Assembly (NCBI GenBank): GCA_030950105.1
Contig: JAUZRV010000010.1
Location: 1-32,584 of the forward strand
DNA length: 32,584 nucleotides
Direction of reading: 5' to 3'
Source of the DNA: Rhodobacterales bacterium
GTDB taxonomy: Bacteria; Pseudomonadota; Alphaproteobacteria; Rhodobacterales; Rhodobacteraceae
Below are positions 24,626 through 32,584 of the stretch, piece by piece (positions within the stretch are counted from its first letter, which is position 1; each line of letters opens with the position of its first letter). The translations under genes and the position numbers were made by a program. The notes under the pieces were generated by a model. The model searched no databases. It was not told where the DNA came from and was given only the letters and a program-made list of their open reading frames with translations.

Positions 24626-24653
24626 TTGACTCTGGGTTCAGAGCGACTATAAG
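24626..24653 (+). promoter_or_regulatory. Sigma-70-type promoter of rpsD
   Basis: TTGACT (24626-24631) is followed after 16 bases by TATAAG (24648-24653), a near-consensus housekeeping promoter. Transcription would start near 24660, giving a leader of about 90 nt. Confidence 0.7.
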
Positions 24654-24666
24654 CGCGACTTCATTG

Positions 24667-24719
24667 GTGTTGGTGGTCCTCGCGAGAGGGTACCTGTCGG
24701 CCGCAAGGCAAAGGACAAC
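24667..24719 (+). promoter_or_regulatory. Structured rpsD leader, possible S4 autoregulatory element
   Basis: Two GNRA-capped hairpins occur in the leader: CCTC-GCGA-GAGG (24678-24689) and GCC-GCAA-GGC (24700-24709). GTCCT (24676-24680) can pair with AGGAC (24712-24716), enclosing the second hairpin but competing with the first. S4 represses its own operon through a leader structure in E. coli; a similar role here is inference. Confidence 0.4.
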
Positions 24720-24751
24720 GCCCTTCGTATATTTTTAGAAGGAGATCAGCC

Positions 24752-25372
24752 GTGACCAAACGCACCGCTGCCAAACATAAACTTGATCGCCGGATGGGTG
24801 AAAACATCTGGGGTCGTCCAAAGTCGCCTGTAAATCGTCGTGAATATGGTCCCGGCCAGCACGGTCAGCGCCGCAAGGCGAAGATTTCCGATTTTGGTAT
24901 CCAGTTGCGCGCCAAGCAAAAACTGAAGGGTTACTATGGTGACCTCACCGAGAAACAATTCCGCCGTATTTATGGCGAAGCCGAGCGTGTAAAAGGCGAT
25001 ACAGGCGAGAACCTGATTGGTCTGCTGGAGCGCCGTCTGGATGCGGTTGTTTACCGTGCCAAATTTGTGCCGACCGTTTTTGCGGCCCGTCAATTCGTCA
25101 ACCACGGCCATGTGACCGTGAACGGCCAGAAGGTGAATATCGCCTCTTACCGTGTGAAAGAAGGCGACGTTGTTGAAGTGCGTGAGCGCTCGAAACAAAT
25201 GGCCGCCATCCTTGAAGCGACACAATTGCCAGAGCGCGATGTGCCGGATTACATGGAAGTTGACCACGCTAAATTGACCGCCACATTCGTGCGCACCCCA
25301 ACATTGGGCGATGTGCCATATCCAGTGGTTATGGAGCCAAATCTGGTGGTGGAATTTTACGCGAAGAACTAA
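24752..25372 (+). CDS. rpsD: 30S ribosomal protein S4
   Basis: This 206-residue primary 16S rRNA-binding protein nucleates assembly of the small-subunit body. It begins [20 protein letters not shown] and ends VVEFYAKN; the S4 RNA-binding domain spans about 94-155 ([28 protein letters not shown]). The start is GTG with a strong AGAAGGAG. There are no zinc-type cysteines, so it is the C-minus form. It stands alone, unlike the alpha-operon position in E. coli, with its own promoter and terminator. Confidence 0.98.
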   Translation: MTKRTAAKHKLDRRMGENIWGRPKSPVNRREYGPGQHGQRRKAKISDFGIQLRAKQKLKGYYGDLTEKQFRRIYGEAERVKGDTGENLIGLLERRLDAVVYRAKFVPTVFAARQFVNHGHVTVNGQKVNIASYRVKEGDVVEVRERSKQMAAILEATQLPERDVPDYMEVDHAKLTATFVRTPTLGDVPYPVVMEPNLVVEFYAKN

Positions 25373-25407
25373 TCTTCTTCGCCGATCCGATACCCTGTCA
25401 AATACCG

Positions 25408-25436
25408 AAAGGCCGTGCAATTTGCGCGGCCTTTTT
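25408..25436 (+). terminator. Rho-independent terminator of rpsD
   Basis: AAAGGCCG (25408-25415) pairs with CGGCCTTT (25427-25434), with extra GCAA/TTGC pairing in the loop. The stem is followed by TT and, after GGG, by TTTT. Confidence 0.85.
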
Positions 25437-25759
25437 GGGTTTTACAGATGGTTAGCGTGCCGCATGCAGAGGGGTGCGGCGGGGTTAAAGCGTGGTGCCC
25501 CATACTCTCTTAATGACTGGAGCGTCTCGCCATAAACATGTGATTCAGGTTTTTGGCGAGATGCTTTAACGAGGGGTTTTTCTGTGAGAACCGGTGTATG
25601 TTTCACGTATGTATTACGTATGGTTTTCATACATACGTTGGTGTGGATTTTGTCGGGTTAATCCGGCGCGGTGGCGCGTTGCGGAGCCTCCGGCGGGGAT
25701 ATTTGTGGAACAAAGATGCGATGTGTGCGGGTTGTTGGCGAAAGGGGTAATTGCGACGG
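25437..25759. other. Gene-free stretch with inverted and phased repeats, possible small RNA locus
   Basis: No protein-coding gene is supported in this 323-bp stretch. It holds a long hairpin, AGCGTCTCGCC (25521-25531) against GGCGAGATGCT (25555-25565), matching at 10 of 11 with the exception a G-U pair in RNA. A second perfect 10-bp inverted repeat follows, ACGTATGTAT (25605-25614) with ATACATACGT (25629-25638). GTATG recurs at 25596, 25607 and 25618, an exact 11-bp period. The dispersed repeat copy 2 is at 25686-25721. A small RNA, or an operator array for a neighbouring gene, would fit. Confidence 0.4.
25686..25721 (+). repeat. Dispersed intergenic repeat, copy 2
   Basis: This copy matches the minus-strand sequence of 143-178 at 33 of 36 bases. 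It lies 38 bp beyond the 3' end of the Lrp-family gene, as copy 1 lies beyond the frmA terminator, so both copies follow gene ends. Confidence 0.7.
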
Positions 25760-26224
25760 TTAGAGTGGCAGGGCGCGCGCTTCGGCGATGGCCTCCATTG
25801 CGAAATAGGAAGTGACGCTATCCAGTTCTATGCCATCAATGAGGTGTTGATAAACGCGGTCATAGCCGGCCATATCTTCGGTTACGACCTTGAGTTGGTA
25901 ATCGTAGTCGCCGGAGATGCGGTGGAAATCGACCACTTCGGGGATGGCCAGAACATGGCGGCGAAAACCGGCGAGCCAATCGGCGCTATGGTGGCGGGTG
26001 CGCAGCATTACAAACACCACCAGATCAAGGCCGAGTTTGTGGCGGTCGACCACTGCGCGCGACCCTTGCAATATGCCGGAGGCATTTAGGGCGCGCAGGC
26101 GGCGCCAGCAGGCATTTTGGGACATGCCAATTTTTTCGGCCAATTCGCGTTGTGACAGCGTAGCATCCTGTTGTAGCGCGGCGAGGATTTGGCGGTCAAT
26201 ATGATCTATATTTTTGTTACTCAT
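25760..26224 (-). CDS. Lrp/AsnC-family transcriptional regulator
   Basis: The 154-residue product has an N-terminal helix-turn-helix (about 7-55: DHIDRQILAALQQDATLSQR, IGMSQNACWRRLRAL). A C-terminal RAM ligand-binding domain follows (VVDFHRISGDYDYQLKVV, then ELDSVTSYFAME). Such regulators sense amino acids and often control a divergent enzyme gene. Here the neighbour is a class V PLP enzyme across 97 bp. The start at 26224 gives the normal family length; the in-frame ATG at 26323 would overlap the divergent gene. The Shine-Dalgarno is weak. Confidence 0.9.
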   Translation of the reverse strand: MSNKNIDHIDRQILAALQQDATLSQRELAEKIGMSQNACWRRLRALNASGILQGSRAVVDRHKLGLDLVVFVMLRTRHHSADWLAGFRRHVLAIPEVVDFHRISGDYDYQLKVVTEDMAGYDRVYQHLIDGIELDSVTSYFAMEAIAEARALPL

Positions 26225-26321
26225 TGGGCCAACTGACCCCAATAATACGCGAAAAGCAAGGCAACAAGGGAAGAATTCGCGCCGATATTGGGTCATACTG
26301 CCGTAAAACAGGAGACACCCC

Positions 26322-27746
26322 ATGCCACTTTCGAAATTCCGCGATCAAATAACCACACCGGACCAATTGGCAACATTGCGTGCCGGCCTAATCGGGGAAG
26401 GGGTGATGATACCGGGGGCGGAGGGTGATGTGCCGTTGGTTTATGCCGATTATGTGGCGTCGGGGCGCGCGTTGCGCCAAGTCGAGGATTTTATCACCCA
26501 CGAAGTTTTGCCGTATTATGCCAATAGCCATACCGAGGCGTCGTATTGTGGTGGGTATATGACCCGCTTGCGTGAAGATGCGCGGGGGGAAATTGCGCAA
26601 TTGACCAATGCCGGTGACGATTGTGCGGTGATTTTTGCAGGATCGGGTGCGACTGCGGGATTGAACCGGTTGGTAACATTGCTTGGCGTGAATATGGCCA
26701 AGCGCGCGGTGGTTTTTGTCGGGCCATATGAACATCATTCCAATATTCTGCCGTGGCGGGAAAGCCGCGCCGAGGTTGTGGAAATTCCCGAAGCGGCGCA
26801 TGGCGGGCCGGATCTTGAAGCGCTTGAGCGGGCGTTGGCCGACCATAAAGATGCGGATTTGAAAATTGGCAGTTTTTCGGCGGCATCCAATGTGACAGGG
26901 ATCGAGACCGATGCCGATCCGGTGACGCGGGTTTTGAAACAGCACGGCGCATTGTCGGTGTGGGATTATGCCGGGGCGGGTCCGTATCTGGCGATTGATA
27001 TGGAAGGCGGCGAGGGCGCGCAAAAGGATGCGGTGGTGATTTCGGCGCATAAATTTGCCGGTGGGCCGGCGGCGTCGGGGGTTTTGATTCTGCGCAAATC
27101 TGTTGTCAAAAGCGATGTGCCGAGTTGGCCGGGGGGCGGGACGGTATCGTTTGTGTCGCCTTGGCGGCATGATTATTCGCATGATCTTGCGACGCGGGAA
27201 GAAGCGGGGACGCCCAATATTATCGGTGATGTTCGGGCGGCCCTGGTTTTTATCGTCAAGGACGTTGTCGGAGTGGAGCGGATTGCAGAACGCGAGGCGC
27301 ATTATATCAAAATGGCGCGTGCGGGGTGGCGGGACAATCCGCAAATCGAAATATTGGGAAATCCCGAGGCGCATCGGTTGGCGATTTTTTCGTTTCTTGT
27401 GCATGATGCATCGGGTGGGCCGGTTTCAGAGCAGCTCTTTACCCGTTTGTTGAGCAGTGTTTACGGGATTCAGGTGCGCGGTGGCTGTGCCTGTGCGGGA
27501 CCATACGGGCATCGGTTGCTGCATATTGATCATACATTATCGGATCATTTGCGCGATGAGATACTGGCCGGGAACGGGATGCACAAACCGGGCTGGGTGC
27601 GGTTGAATTTCAGCTATTTGATGAGCGAGGAAACCGTGCGCTATATCATCGAGAGCGTGAACGCGTTGTCGCGCGATATTGCGAAATATGGTGATCAACA
27701 TGACGCGCAAGAGATGGCGCAACAGGCCGTGGCCAGCGTGGTTTAG
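26322..27746 (+). CDS. Class V aminotransferase-fold PLP enzyme (cysteine desulfurase-like)
   Basis: The 474-residue enzyme has the class V fold. The PLP lysine is K244 ([15 protein letters not shown]), the pyridine-binding Asp is D215 (VWDYAGAG), the N-terminal substrate region is [15 protein letters not shown] and EHHSN contributes the ring-stacking His. Near 387-396, [10 protein letters not shown] holds C389 and C391 where desulfurases of the group carry their catalytic cysteine loop. Substrate is unknown; a sulfur- or selenium-amino acid lyase is possible. AGGAG lies near the ATG. The divergent Lrp-type gene suggests control by an amino acid. A 67-bp gap separates it from hisC. Confidence 0.82.
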   Translation: MPLSKFRDQITTPDQLATLRAGLIGEGVMIPGAEGDVPLVYADYVASGRALRQVEDFITHEVLPYYANSHTEASYCGGYMTRLREDARGEIAQLTNAGDDCAVIFAGSGATAGLNRLVTLLGVNMAKRAVVFVGPYEHHSNILPWRESRAEVVEIPEAAHGGPDLEALERALADHKDADLKIGSFSAASNVTGIETDADPVTRVLKQHGALSVWDYAGAGPYLAIDMEGGEGAQKDAVVISAHKFAGGPAASGVLILRKSVVKSDVPSWPGGGTVSFVSPWRHDYSHDLATREEAGTPNIIGDVRAALVFIVKDVVGVERIAEREAHYIKMARAGWRDNPQIEILGNPEAHRLAIFSFLVHDASGGPVSEQLFTRLLSSVYGIQVRGGCACAGPYGHRLLHIDHTLSDHLRDEILAGNGMHKPGWVRLNFSYLMSEETVRYIIESVNALSRDIAKYGDQHDAQEMAQQAVASVV

Positions 27747-27814
27747 CGCCTATTGCATCTGGCCATGATGGATTGGGGCGGCTAGAACATTCCTTGAATA
27801 AAGGAGTGCCCGAT

Positions 27815-28903
27815 ATGGCGAACAAGATCACCCCGCAACCCGGAATATTGGATATTGCTGTCTATAAAGGCGGGCAATCGCATCTGGACGGGGTTTCGGA
27901 TGTTCTCAAGCTGTCGTCAAACGAAAATCCGGCGGGACCGGGGGAAAAGGCGCGGGCGGCATTTGTGCGGGTTGCGGATCAATTGCACCGCTATCCATCG
28001 ACCGATCATGGCGCATTGCGCGCGGCGATTGCGGAAATGCATGATCTGGATGCGGACCGGATTATTTGCGGGGTTGGCAGTGACGAAATCCTTGCGTTTC
28101 TGTGTCAGGCCTATGCCGGTCCGGGCGACGAGGTTTTGTATACCGAACACGGATTTGGGATGTATCGGATTTATGCAAGTTCGGTCGGGGCGACGCCGGT
28201 GGAGGTGGGTGAAACCGATCGTAGAATTGATGTGGATAAATTGCTTGCGGCCTGCACTGCGCGCACGCGCTTGGTTTTTATCGCTAATCCGGCCAATCCG
28301 ACAGGCACGATGATTGATCGGGCGGCGATGGCGCGGTTGGCCGACGGATTGCCGGAGCAGGCGATACTGGTTCTCGACGGGGCCTATGCCGAATTTGCCG
28401 ACGGGTATGATGGCGGGGCGGCATTGGTGGAAGCGCGCGAGAATGTGGTGATGACGCGCACATTTTCCAAATTGTATGGTTTGGGTGGATTGCGCGTTGG
28501 ATGGGGCTATGGGCCGCATGAAATCATTGATGTTCTCAACCGGATCAAAGGGCCGTTCAATCTGTCTTCGCCGGCGTTGGAAACCGCATTGGCGGCGGTA
28601 AAGGACGTGGCGCATGTCGAAAAATGCCGAAGCGACAATGCGCGGATGCGGGAATGGTTGCGCAGTGCATTGGCCAAACACGGCGTGGCAAGCGACCCGT
28701 CGTATGCGAATTTCATACTGGCGGAATTCGGGTCAAAATCCGAGGCCGAGGCCTGTGATGACTTCCTCAAAACCCAAGGCATAATCGTGCGCCGCGTTGC
28801 GGGGTATAAATTACCACGGTTTTTGCGTATCACTGTCGGGGACGAGGCCGGATGCAGACGCGTGGCGCATGCCATCGGGAAATTCAAAGAGGGCGCAAAA
28901 TGA
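27815..28903 (+). CDS. hisC: Histidinol-phosphate / aromatic aminotransferase
   Basis: This 362-residue class I/II PLP enzyme has K219 ([15 protein letters not shown]) as Schiff-base lysine, with ANPANPTGT (158-166) and D188 and Y191 (LDGAYAEF) contacting the cofactor. SSNENPAGP opens the family-specific N-terminus. It transaminates histidinol phosphate, and often phenylpyruvate or prephenate as well. The overlap with tyrC (ATGA) suggests an aromatic role. The start at 27815 follows AAGGAG by eight bases; the in-frame ATG at 27773 lacks a site. Confidence 0.92.
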   Translation: MANKITPQPGILDIAVYKGGQSHLDGVSDVLKLSSNENPAGPGEKARAAFVRVADQLHRYPSTDHGALRAAIAEMHDLDADRIICGVGSDEILAFLCQAYAGPGDEVLYTEHGFGMYRIYASSVGATPVEVGETDRRIDVDKLLAACTARTRLVFIANPANPTGTMIDRAAMARLADGLPEQAILVLDGAYAEFADGYDGGAALVEARENVVMTRTFSKLYGLGGLRVGWGYGPHEIIDVLNRIKGPFNLSSPALETALAAVKDVAHVEKCRSDNARMREWLRSALAKHGVASDPSYANFILAEFGSKSEAEACDDFLKTQGIIVRRVAGYKLPRFLRITVGDEAGCRRVAHAIGKFKEGAK

Positions 28904-29847
28904 GTGTTATTTATCAACGTGTTGCCCTAATTGGATTGGGGTTGATCGCCGGATCAATGGCATTGGCGATGCGGCGCGCCGGATTGGCGGGCGAAATCGT
29001 CGGCTATGCGCGCACCGCCGCAACCCGCGAAAAGGCGGCAGAAATCGGATTTTGTGACCATGTGTATGACAGCATTGGCGCAGCCGTTACCGGTGCCGAT
29101 CTTGTGGTCTTATGCGTGCCGGTGGGTGTCATGGGGGCGTTGGCCGCCGAAATTGCACCGTATTTGGCCAAAGGGGCCACGGTTTCGGATGTGGGTTCGG
29201 TCAAACGGGCAGTGATTGATGCGGTTGGCCCGCATATCCCGGATGGCGTGCATTTTATACCGGCGCATCCGTTGGCTGGCACCGAAAAATCCGGACCAAC
29301 GGCAGGGTTTGCAGAATTGTTTGACGGGCGTTGGTGTTTGATTGTGCCAGACGACGGGGCGGATGCCGCGGCGGTGGCAAAAATAGAATCGCTGTGGCAG
29401 GGAATGGGGTCAAAAACCGACCGGATGGAAGCGGATCATCATGATCGGGTGTTGGCGGTGACCTCGCATGCGCCGCATCTTATTGCCTATACGATGGTGG
29501 GGGTGGCCGATGATCTTGCGCGGGTGACCGATGCCGAAGTGATCAATTATTCCGCCGCCGGTTTTCGCGATTTCACCCGTATTGCTGCGTCGGATCCGAC
29601 GATGTGGCGGGATGTGTTTTTGAACAACAAAGACGCCACACTTGAAATTCTGGGGCGCTTTACCGAGGAGTTATTTGCGCTGCAACGGGCTATTCGCAAG
29701 GGCGACGGCGCGCATTTGCATGACTATTTCACCCGCACAAGAGCGATCCGGCGCGGGATTATCGAAGCGGGGCAGGACACCGATGTTGCCGATTTCGGGC
29801 GGGTCCACGGGGAAAATCCTGGAGAAAGCACAGCGGAGGACAAATGA
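28900..29847 (+). CDS. tyrC: Prephenate / arogenate dehydrogenase
   Basis: This 315-residue NAD(P)-dependent enzyme of tyrosine synthesis has a Rossmann motif [11 protein letters not shown] (11-21). DVGSVKRAV and [13 protein letters not shown] carry the catalytic histidine, followed by [15 protein letters not shown] and [16 protein letters not shown]. There is no fused chorismate mutase or ACT domain, as in many alphaproteobacterial cyclohexadienyl dehydrogenases. The start at 28900 overlaps the hisC stop by 4 bp. Its stop overlaps the next start, so three genes are probably translated together. Confidence 0.93.
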   Translation: MSVIYQRVALIGLGLIAGSMALAMRRAGLAGEIVGYARTAATREKAAEIGFCDHVYDSIGAAVTGADLVVLCVPVGVMGALAAEIAPYLAKGATVSDVGSVKRAVIDAVGPHIPDGVHFIPAHPLAGTEKSGPTAGFAELFDGRWCLIVPDDGADAAAVAKIESLWQGMGSKTDRMEADHHDRVLAVTSHAPHLIAYTMVGVADDLARVTDAEVINYSAAGFRDFTRIAASDPTMWRDVFLNNKDATLEILGRFTEELFALQRAIRKGDGAHLHDYFTRTRAIRRGIIEAGQDTDVADFGRVHGENPGESTAEDK

Positions 29848-30602
29848 TGAGATTTTTGGTTCTATTGAGTTTTGTTTTTGGGACCGCAGCGGCGGCAAAC
29901 CCGCCTTTTACGTCCTTGCGACCCGTGACGCGGCCGGTGGTTCAAAGTGCTGCCGATCCGCAACCAACATCCCAACCGGCGGCGCGCGAACGGCGCGGGT
30001 TACTGGGGTTGTTACGGCCCAATAGCCGCCCGCCATCTGAACGCCGGTTAAGCCGCAAAGAGCGACGCGCGCGGGCCAAAGGCGGCGTGTGCGGGGATGT
30101 TGACATTCAAGGCGTCGAGATCGGGACCGTTCCGGCCAAACTGGTGGGGTGTGGCGTTGAAAATGCAGTGCGAGTGAGCGCGATTTCGGGGATCACACTA
30201 AGCCAGAAATCGGTGATGGATTGCACCACCGCGAAGGCATTAAAGACATGGATCGAAGACGGTATGCGCCCTTCGGTCAAGCGGCGCGGTGGCGGTGTTG
30301 TGTCGATCCGCGTGGCGGCGCATTACGCCTGTCGAACGCGCAACAACAAACCGGGTGCCAAAATTTCTGAACACGGGCGCGGGCGGGCGATTGATATTGC
30401 TGCATTTACATTAAGGAACGGCAGCACGATCAGCGTTCTTGACGGGTGGGGCAAGCGGCGCGACGGCAAGGTTTTGCGGCGGATGCACAAAGCGGCTTGT
30501 GGGCCGTTTGGCACGGTTCTCGGGCCGGATGCGGACAGGTATCACCGTGATCATTTTCATTTTGATACGGCGCGATATCGCAGCGGTAGTTACTGCAAAT
30601 AG
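29844..30602 (+). CDS. Extensin-family protein (peptidase M15-like C-terminal domain)
   Basis: This protein of about 252 residues has a signal peptide ([17 protein letters not shown]), a low-complexity Pro/Arg-rich linker to about residue 78, and then a cysteine-containing extensin-like C-terminal domain. ISEHGRGRAIDIAAF and YHRDHFHFD supply the His-Asp-His set of M15-type zinc peptidases, which suggests cell-wall hydrolysis in the periplasm. Two ATGs in tandem, 29844 and 29847, both follow GGAGG, at four and seven bases; the second is better spaced. The tyrC stop overlaps both. It is convergent with DUF2125, with 7 bp between stops. Confidence 0.85.
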   Translation: MMRFLVLLSFVFGTAAAANPPFTSLRPVTRPVVQSAADPQPTSQPAARERRGLLGLLRPNSRPPSERRLSRKERRARAKGGVCGDVDIQGVEIGTVPAKLVGCGVENAVRVSAISGITLSQKSVMDCTTAKALKTWIEDGMRPSVKRRGGGVVSIRVAAHYACRTRNNKPGAKISEHGRGRAIDIAAFTLRNGSTISVLDGWGKRRDGKVLRRMHKAACGPFGTVLGPDADRYHRDHFHFDTARYRSGSYCK

Positions 30603-30609
30603 GGCCGCG

Positions 30610-31611
30610 TTAACGGATTTTAAAAAGTGGTCCCATGCCAAGCGGGATCGGCCCAAGCGACATTTGGCCGTTGTCAAAATCGAGACTGATATCAAGGGAT
30701 TTGGGATTTCCCGCCAATTGCGAGATCAAGGACAGGCCAACCTCGAGCGTGTCGGCAAGGGATTGTGGCACGGTTTTTGAAGCCACCGCGAGGCGCAGGA
30801 TTTCGCGCCAGTTGCGAGCTTTGATATCAATGCGACCCGTGGCATAGCCAAAAGCATCAATATCGAGATCCCCAGCGGCGTTGATTTCAAGCGTGCCCCA
30901 ATGCATTTTGGCGAGCTTGAGTTGGATATTTGTGGGCTGCGGGCGGCGTTTTTCTATGGCGAAGCGATCCCAGGGCGCGTCAAAGGCGACGGTCATGTCA
31001 AAATCAAGGGCGGTCAGGGCGCGCGGCAATGAATCACCGGGATCAATCTGTAGCCGCCAAGGCGAGGCAGGCACCAGATCCTCGGCGGAAAGAGCAATTT
31101 TGTAGGTATCGGTTTGACCGGAAAGCCGTTGCAAGGCGCCATTAAGCGCGGTCATTTCGGTGGTGCCACCCGAGCGCGCGGTTATTTTCATGGTATCGGC
31201 TTCGAGAACGGCACGGGCGAGGGGCAAAGAGGTATCGGCATCGAAATTTGCCGAGGCGCGCATCTGCGTGGTGGAAATATCGTATTTGTCATAGGGTGTG
31301 GCGATGAGTTGGGTATGGGGCCAAACAGCGATAATATGATTTGGCCGATAACTCAGGGTGAGCAGTTGGAAAAATTCGGCCTCCCACGCAAGGCCGGTTT
31401 CGGGATCCCCAAGGGAAATACCGGAAAGAGTGGTGTCGAGGCGGTAAGGATACCCAAGCACGGAAATATCGGTGGTTTCGGCAATCCAGCCTTCGGAACG
31501 GCGGGCATCAAACCATGCGTTCAGGCCCGATTTTGTGGCAGTTGACGCAATCAACCAATAGGCAGACCACACCAGAACCAAACCCAAAACCACAATCGCC
31601 AATCGTTTCAC
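30610..31611 (-). CDS. DUF2125 family protein
   Basis: This 333-residue protein has an N-terminal membrane anchor (about 4-23) and a periplasmic remainder with alternating beta-strand-like composition. GYPYRLDTTLSGISL and ISVLGYP near the start, and the VWPHTQLIA block, match the alphaproteobacterial DUF2125 family, whose function is unknown to me. Structure suggests a lipid- or envelope-associated beta-rich protein, but this is inference. It diverges from chaC across 66 bp. Confidence 0.85.
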   Translation of the reverse strand: MKRLAIVVLGLVLVWSAYWLIASTATKSGLNAWFDARRSEGWIAETTDISVLGYPYRLDTTLSGISLGDPETGLAWEAEFFQLLTLSYRPNHIIAVWPHTQLIATPYDKYDISTTQMRASANFDADTSLPLARAVLEADTMKITARSGGTTEMTALNGALQRLSGQTDTYKIALSAEDLVPASPWRLQIDPGDSLPRALTALDFDMTVAFDAPWDRFAIEKRRPQPTNIQLKLAKMHWGTLEINAAGDLDIDAFGYATGRIDIKARNWREILRLAVASKTVPQSLADTLEVGLSLISQLAGNPKSLDISLDFDNGQMSLGPIPLGMGPLFKIR

Positions 31612-31677
31612 GCGCCGCCCCTTTTCGCTTTGCTTTGAATGGTGTTTATAGGCGTTTTAACACAAAGGACCAGTGGC

Positions 31678-32208
31678 ATGGCATTATGGGTGTTCGGGTA
31701 TGGATCATTGGTCTGGAACCCCGGTTTTGAAGTCAAAGAACAGGCGATTGCGACGCTGCACGGGTTTGCGCGGTCATTTTGCATGCATTCGATCCACCAT
31801 CGGGGAACGGTTGAAAATCCCGGGTTGGTTTTGGCGCTTGATCGTCATGAGGATGCGCTTTGTCAGGGGGTCGGGTTGCGGGTGCCCGAAGGCAACGAAG
31901 ATGCGGTTGTGGCGTATTTGCGCGAACGTGAATTGATATCGTCGGCCTATATCGAGGCAACGGTTGATATTGCGTTGGCGGATGGGCGCGAGGTGCGCGC
32001 GCTTACCTATGTGATGGACACCGACCATGTTCAGTATTGCGGCGGCATGGCGTTGGAAAATCAGGCGCGGATTATTGCGGGAGCGGTCGGGGATCGTGGA
32101 CCAAACACCGAATATTTGTTTAACACCGCGCAACATCTGGGGGAGTTGGGCATTGAGGACCCAGATATGGACTGGTTGGCGGCGCGGGTGCGGGATCTGG
32201 TTGCATAA
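31678..32208 (+). CDS. ChaC-like gamma-glutamylcyclotransferase
   Basis: This 176-residue cytosolic enzyme of the ChaC group cleaves glutathione to 5-oxoproline and Cys-Gly. The substrate-binding VFGYGSLVWNPGFE (5-18) carries the family YGSL motif, and SIHHRGTVENPGLVLALD and YIEATVDI follow. The start at 31678 has AAAGGA eight bases upstream; the in-frame ATG at 31639 lies in the divergent promoter region. Together with frmA it is the second glutathione-linked gene in the window, though far away and not co-regulated as far as can be seen. Confidence 0.88.
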   Translation: MALWVFGYGSLVWNPGFEVKEQAIATLHGFARSFCMHSIHHRGTVENPGLVLALDRHEDALCQGVGLRVPEGNEDAVVAYLRERELISSAYIEATVDIALADGREVRALTYVMDTDHVQYCGGMALENQARIIAGAVGDRGPNTEYLFNTAQHLGELGIEDPDMDWLAARVRDLVA

Positions 32209-32286
32209 TCTCTTGGCTTGTCGGCAGTGAAGGATTAGAGTTTAGTCCTTATTGAGGCAAACCCAATTAGGCACAGGAAACGACCG

Positions 32287-32584
32287 ATGGATCAACCCGA
32301 TCGCACGGGAAATCAAACGGGAAACCAGATGGAACAACCCGAGGCCGCGCCTCAGTTTTCCCTCCCGTTTTTGCAACTTACCCAGATGCTTATTGCGCTG
32401 GGCGGGGCGGGTGCGGGTGTGGTTTTGGCATTGCCACGGGTGCTGCCGGTTTTCCTGACCAATCTATATCTCAACGGATTTATCCTTTTGGTGTTTGTTT
32501 TTGGCGTCGCGGCGACGTTTTGGCAGGTTTGGATGATGTTCAAATCGGTCAACTGGATCGTGGATTTTGCCGCCGAAGAAGACA
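32287..32584 (+). CDS. ExbB/MotA/TolQ-type proton channel protein, N-terminal part, cut by window edge
   Basis: The visible 99 codons start with a Gln/Asn-rich cytosolic tail, then hydrophobic helices at about 33-50 and 62-84 (YLNGFILLVFVFGVAATFWQ), and end in NWIVDFAAEE. This N-terminal layout resembles the MotA/TolQ/ExbB-family biopolymer transporter found in Rhodobacteraceae, but the diagnostic channel helices lie beyond the window. The gene runs past 32584. A GAAAC-type weak RBS precedes the ATG. Confidence 0.65.
   Translation, partial: MDQPDRTGNQTGNQMEQPEAAPQFSLPFLQLTQMLIALGGAGAGVVLALPRVLPVFLTNLYLNGFILLVFVFGVAATFWQVWMMFKSVNWIVDFAAEED

Noticed and set aside
1-32584. CRISPR array, IS element, tRNA or rRNA genes
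   Set aside because: No regularly spaced direct repeats, transposase, cloverleaf or rRNA sequence was seen on either strand; intergenic gaps are short apart from 25437-25759.

Overview
The window looks like chromosome of a marine-type alphaproteobacterium of the Rhodobacteraceae (Roseobacter group). The pointers are a Hint-domain protein of the kind common in that family, a tctDE pair followed by a solute-binding protein, an extensin-family protein, a DUF2125 protein, a hisC-tyrC pair, and a Calvin-cycle operon whose order resembles the Rhodobacter form II cbb operon. This placement comes from recognising protein families by eye; no database search was run.

Layout. 1-2.2 kb: glutathione-dependent formaldehyde dehydrogenase (frmA), then a rearrangement scar where the 3' end of a drug/metabolite transporter gene abuts an N-terminally truncated WYL-domain regulator. 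2.4-3.5 kb: membrane fatty-acid desaturase. 3.5-4.45 kb: a two-gene curli locus (curlin with ten 11-residue repeats, plus CsgH) without secretion genes. 4.6-12.4 kb: a tripartite tricarboxylate transporter locus. tctC-tctB-tctA-AtuA-like-DUF4387 read leftward. tctD-tctE and an overlapping periplasmic binding-protein gene read rightward from the same control region. This looks like uptake, catabolism and sensing of one carboxylate. 12.4-13.2 kb: a short-chain dehydrogenase.

13.2-22.3 kb: a Calvin-Benson cluster. cbbR is divergent from fbp-prk-gap-pgk-fba-rpe-(peroxiredoxin-like)-gph-cbbY. The order follows the form II operon order F-P-T-G-A-M-E-Z-Y, but the RuBisCO gene (M) and transketolase (T) are absent, pgk is added, and a thiol-redox protein sits between E and Z. 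The GAPDH carries residues expected to relax or switch specificity toward NADP(H). Either RuBisCO is elsewhere in the genome, or a RuBisCO-less Calvin module is kept for sugar-phosphate metabolism.

22.4-32.6 kb: LpxR-like outer-membrane lipid A deacylase, Hint-domain protein, ribosomal protein S4 with its own promoter, structured leader and terminator, a gene-free stretch of about 390 bp rich in symmetric elements, an Lrp-type regulator divergent from a class V PLP enzyme, hisC-tyrC-extensin in overlapping order, DUF2125, a ChaC-like gamma-glutamylcyclotransferase, and the start of an ExbB/MotA/TolQ-type gene cut by the window edge.

The strongest points for follow-up are the RuBisCO-less cbb operon with its unusual GAPDH, the complete TctDE-controlled transporter/AtuA/DUF4387 locus with an embedded binding protein, and the stand-alone curlin-CsgH pair.
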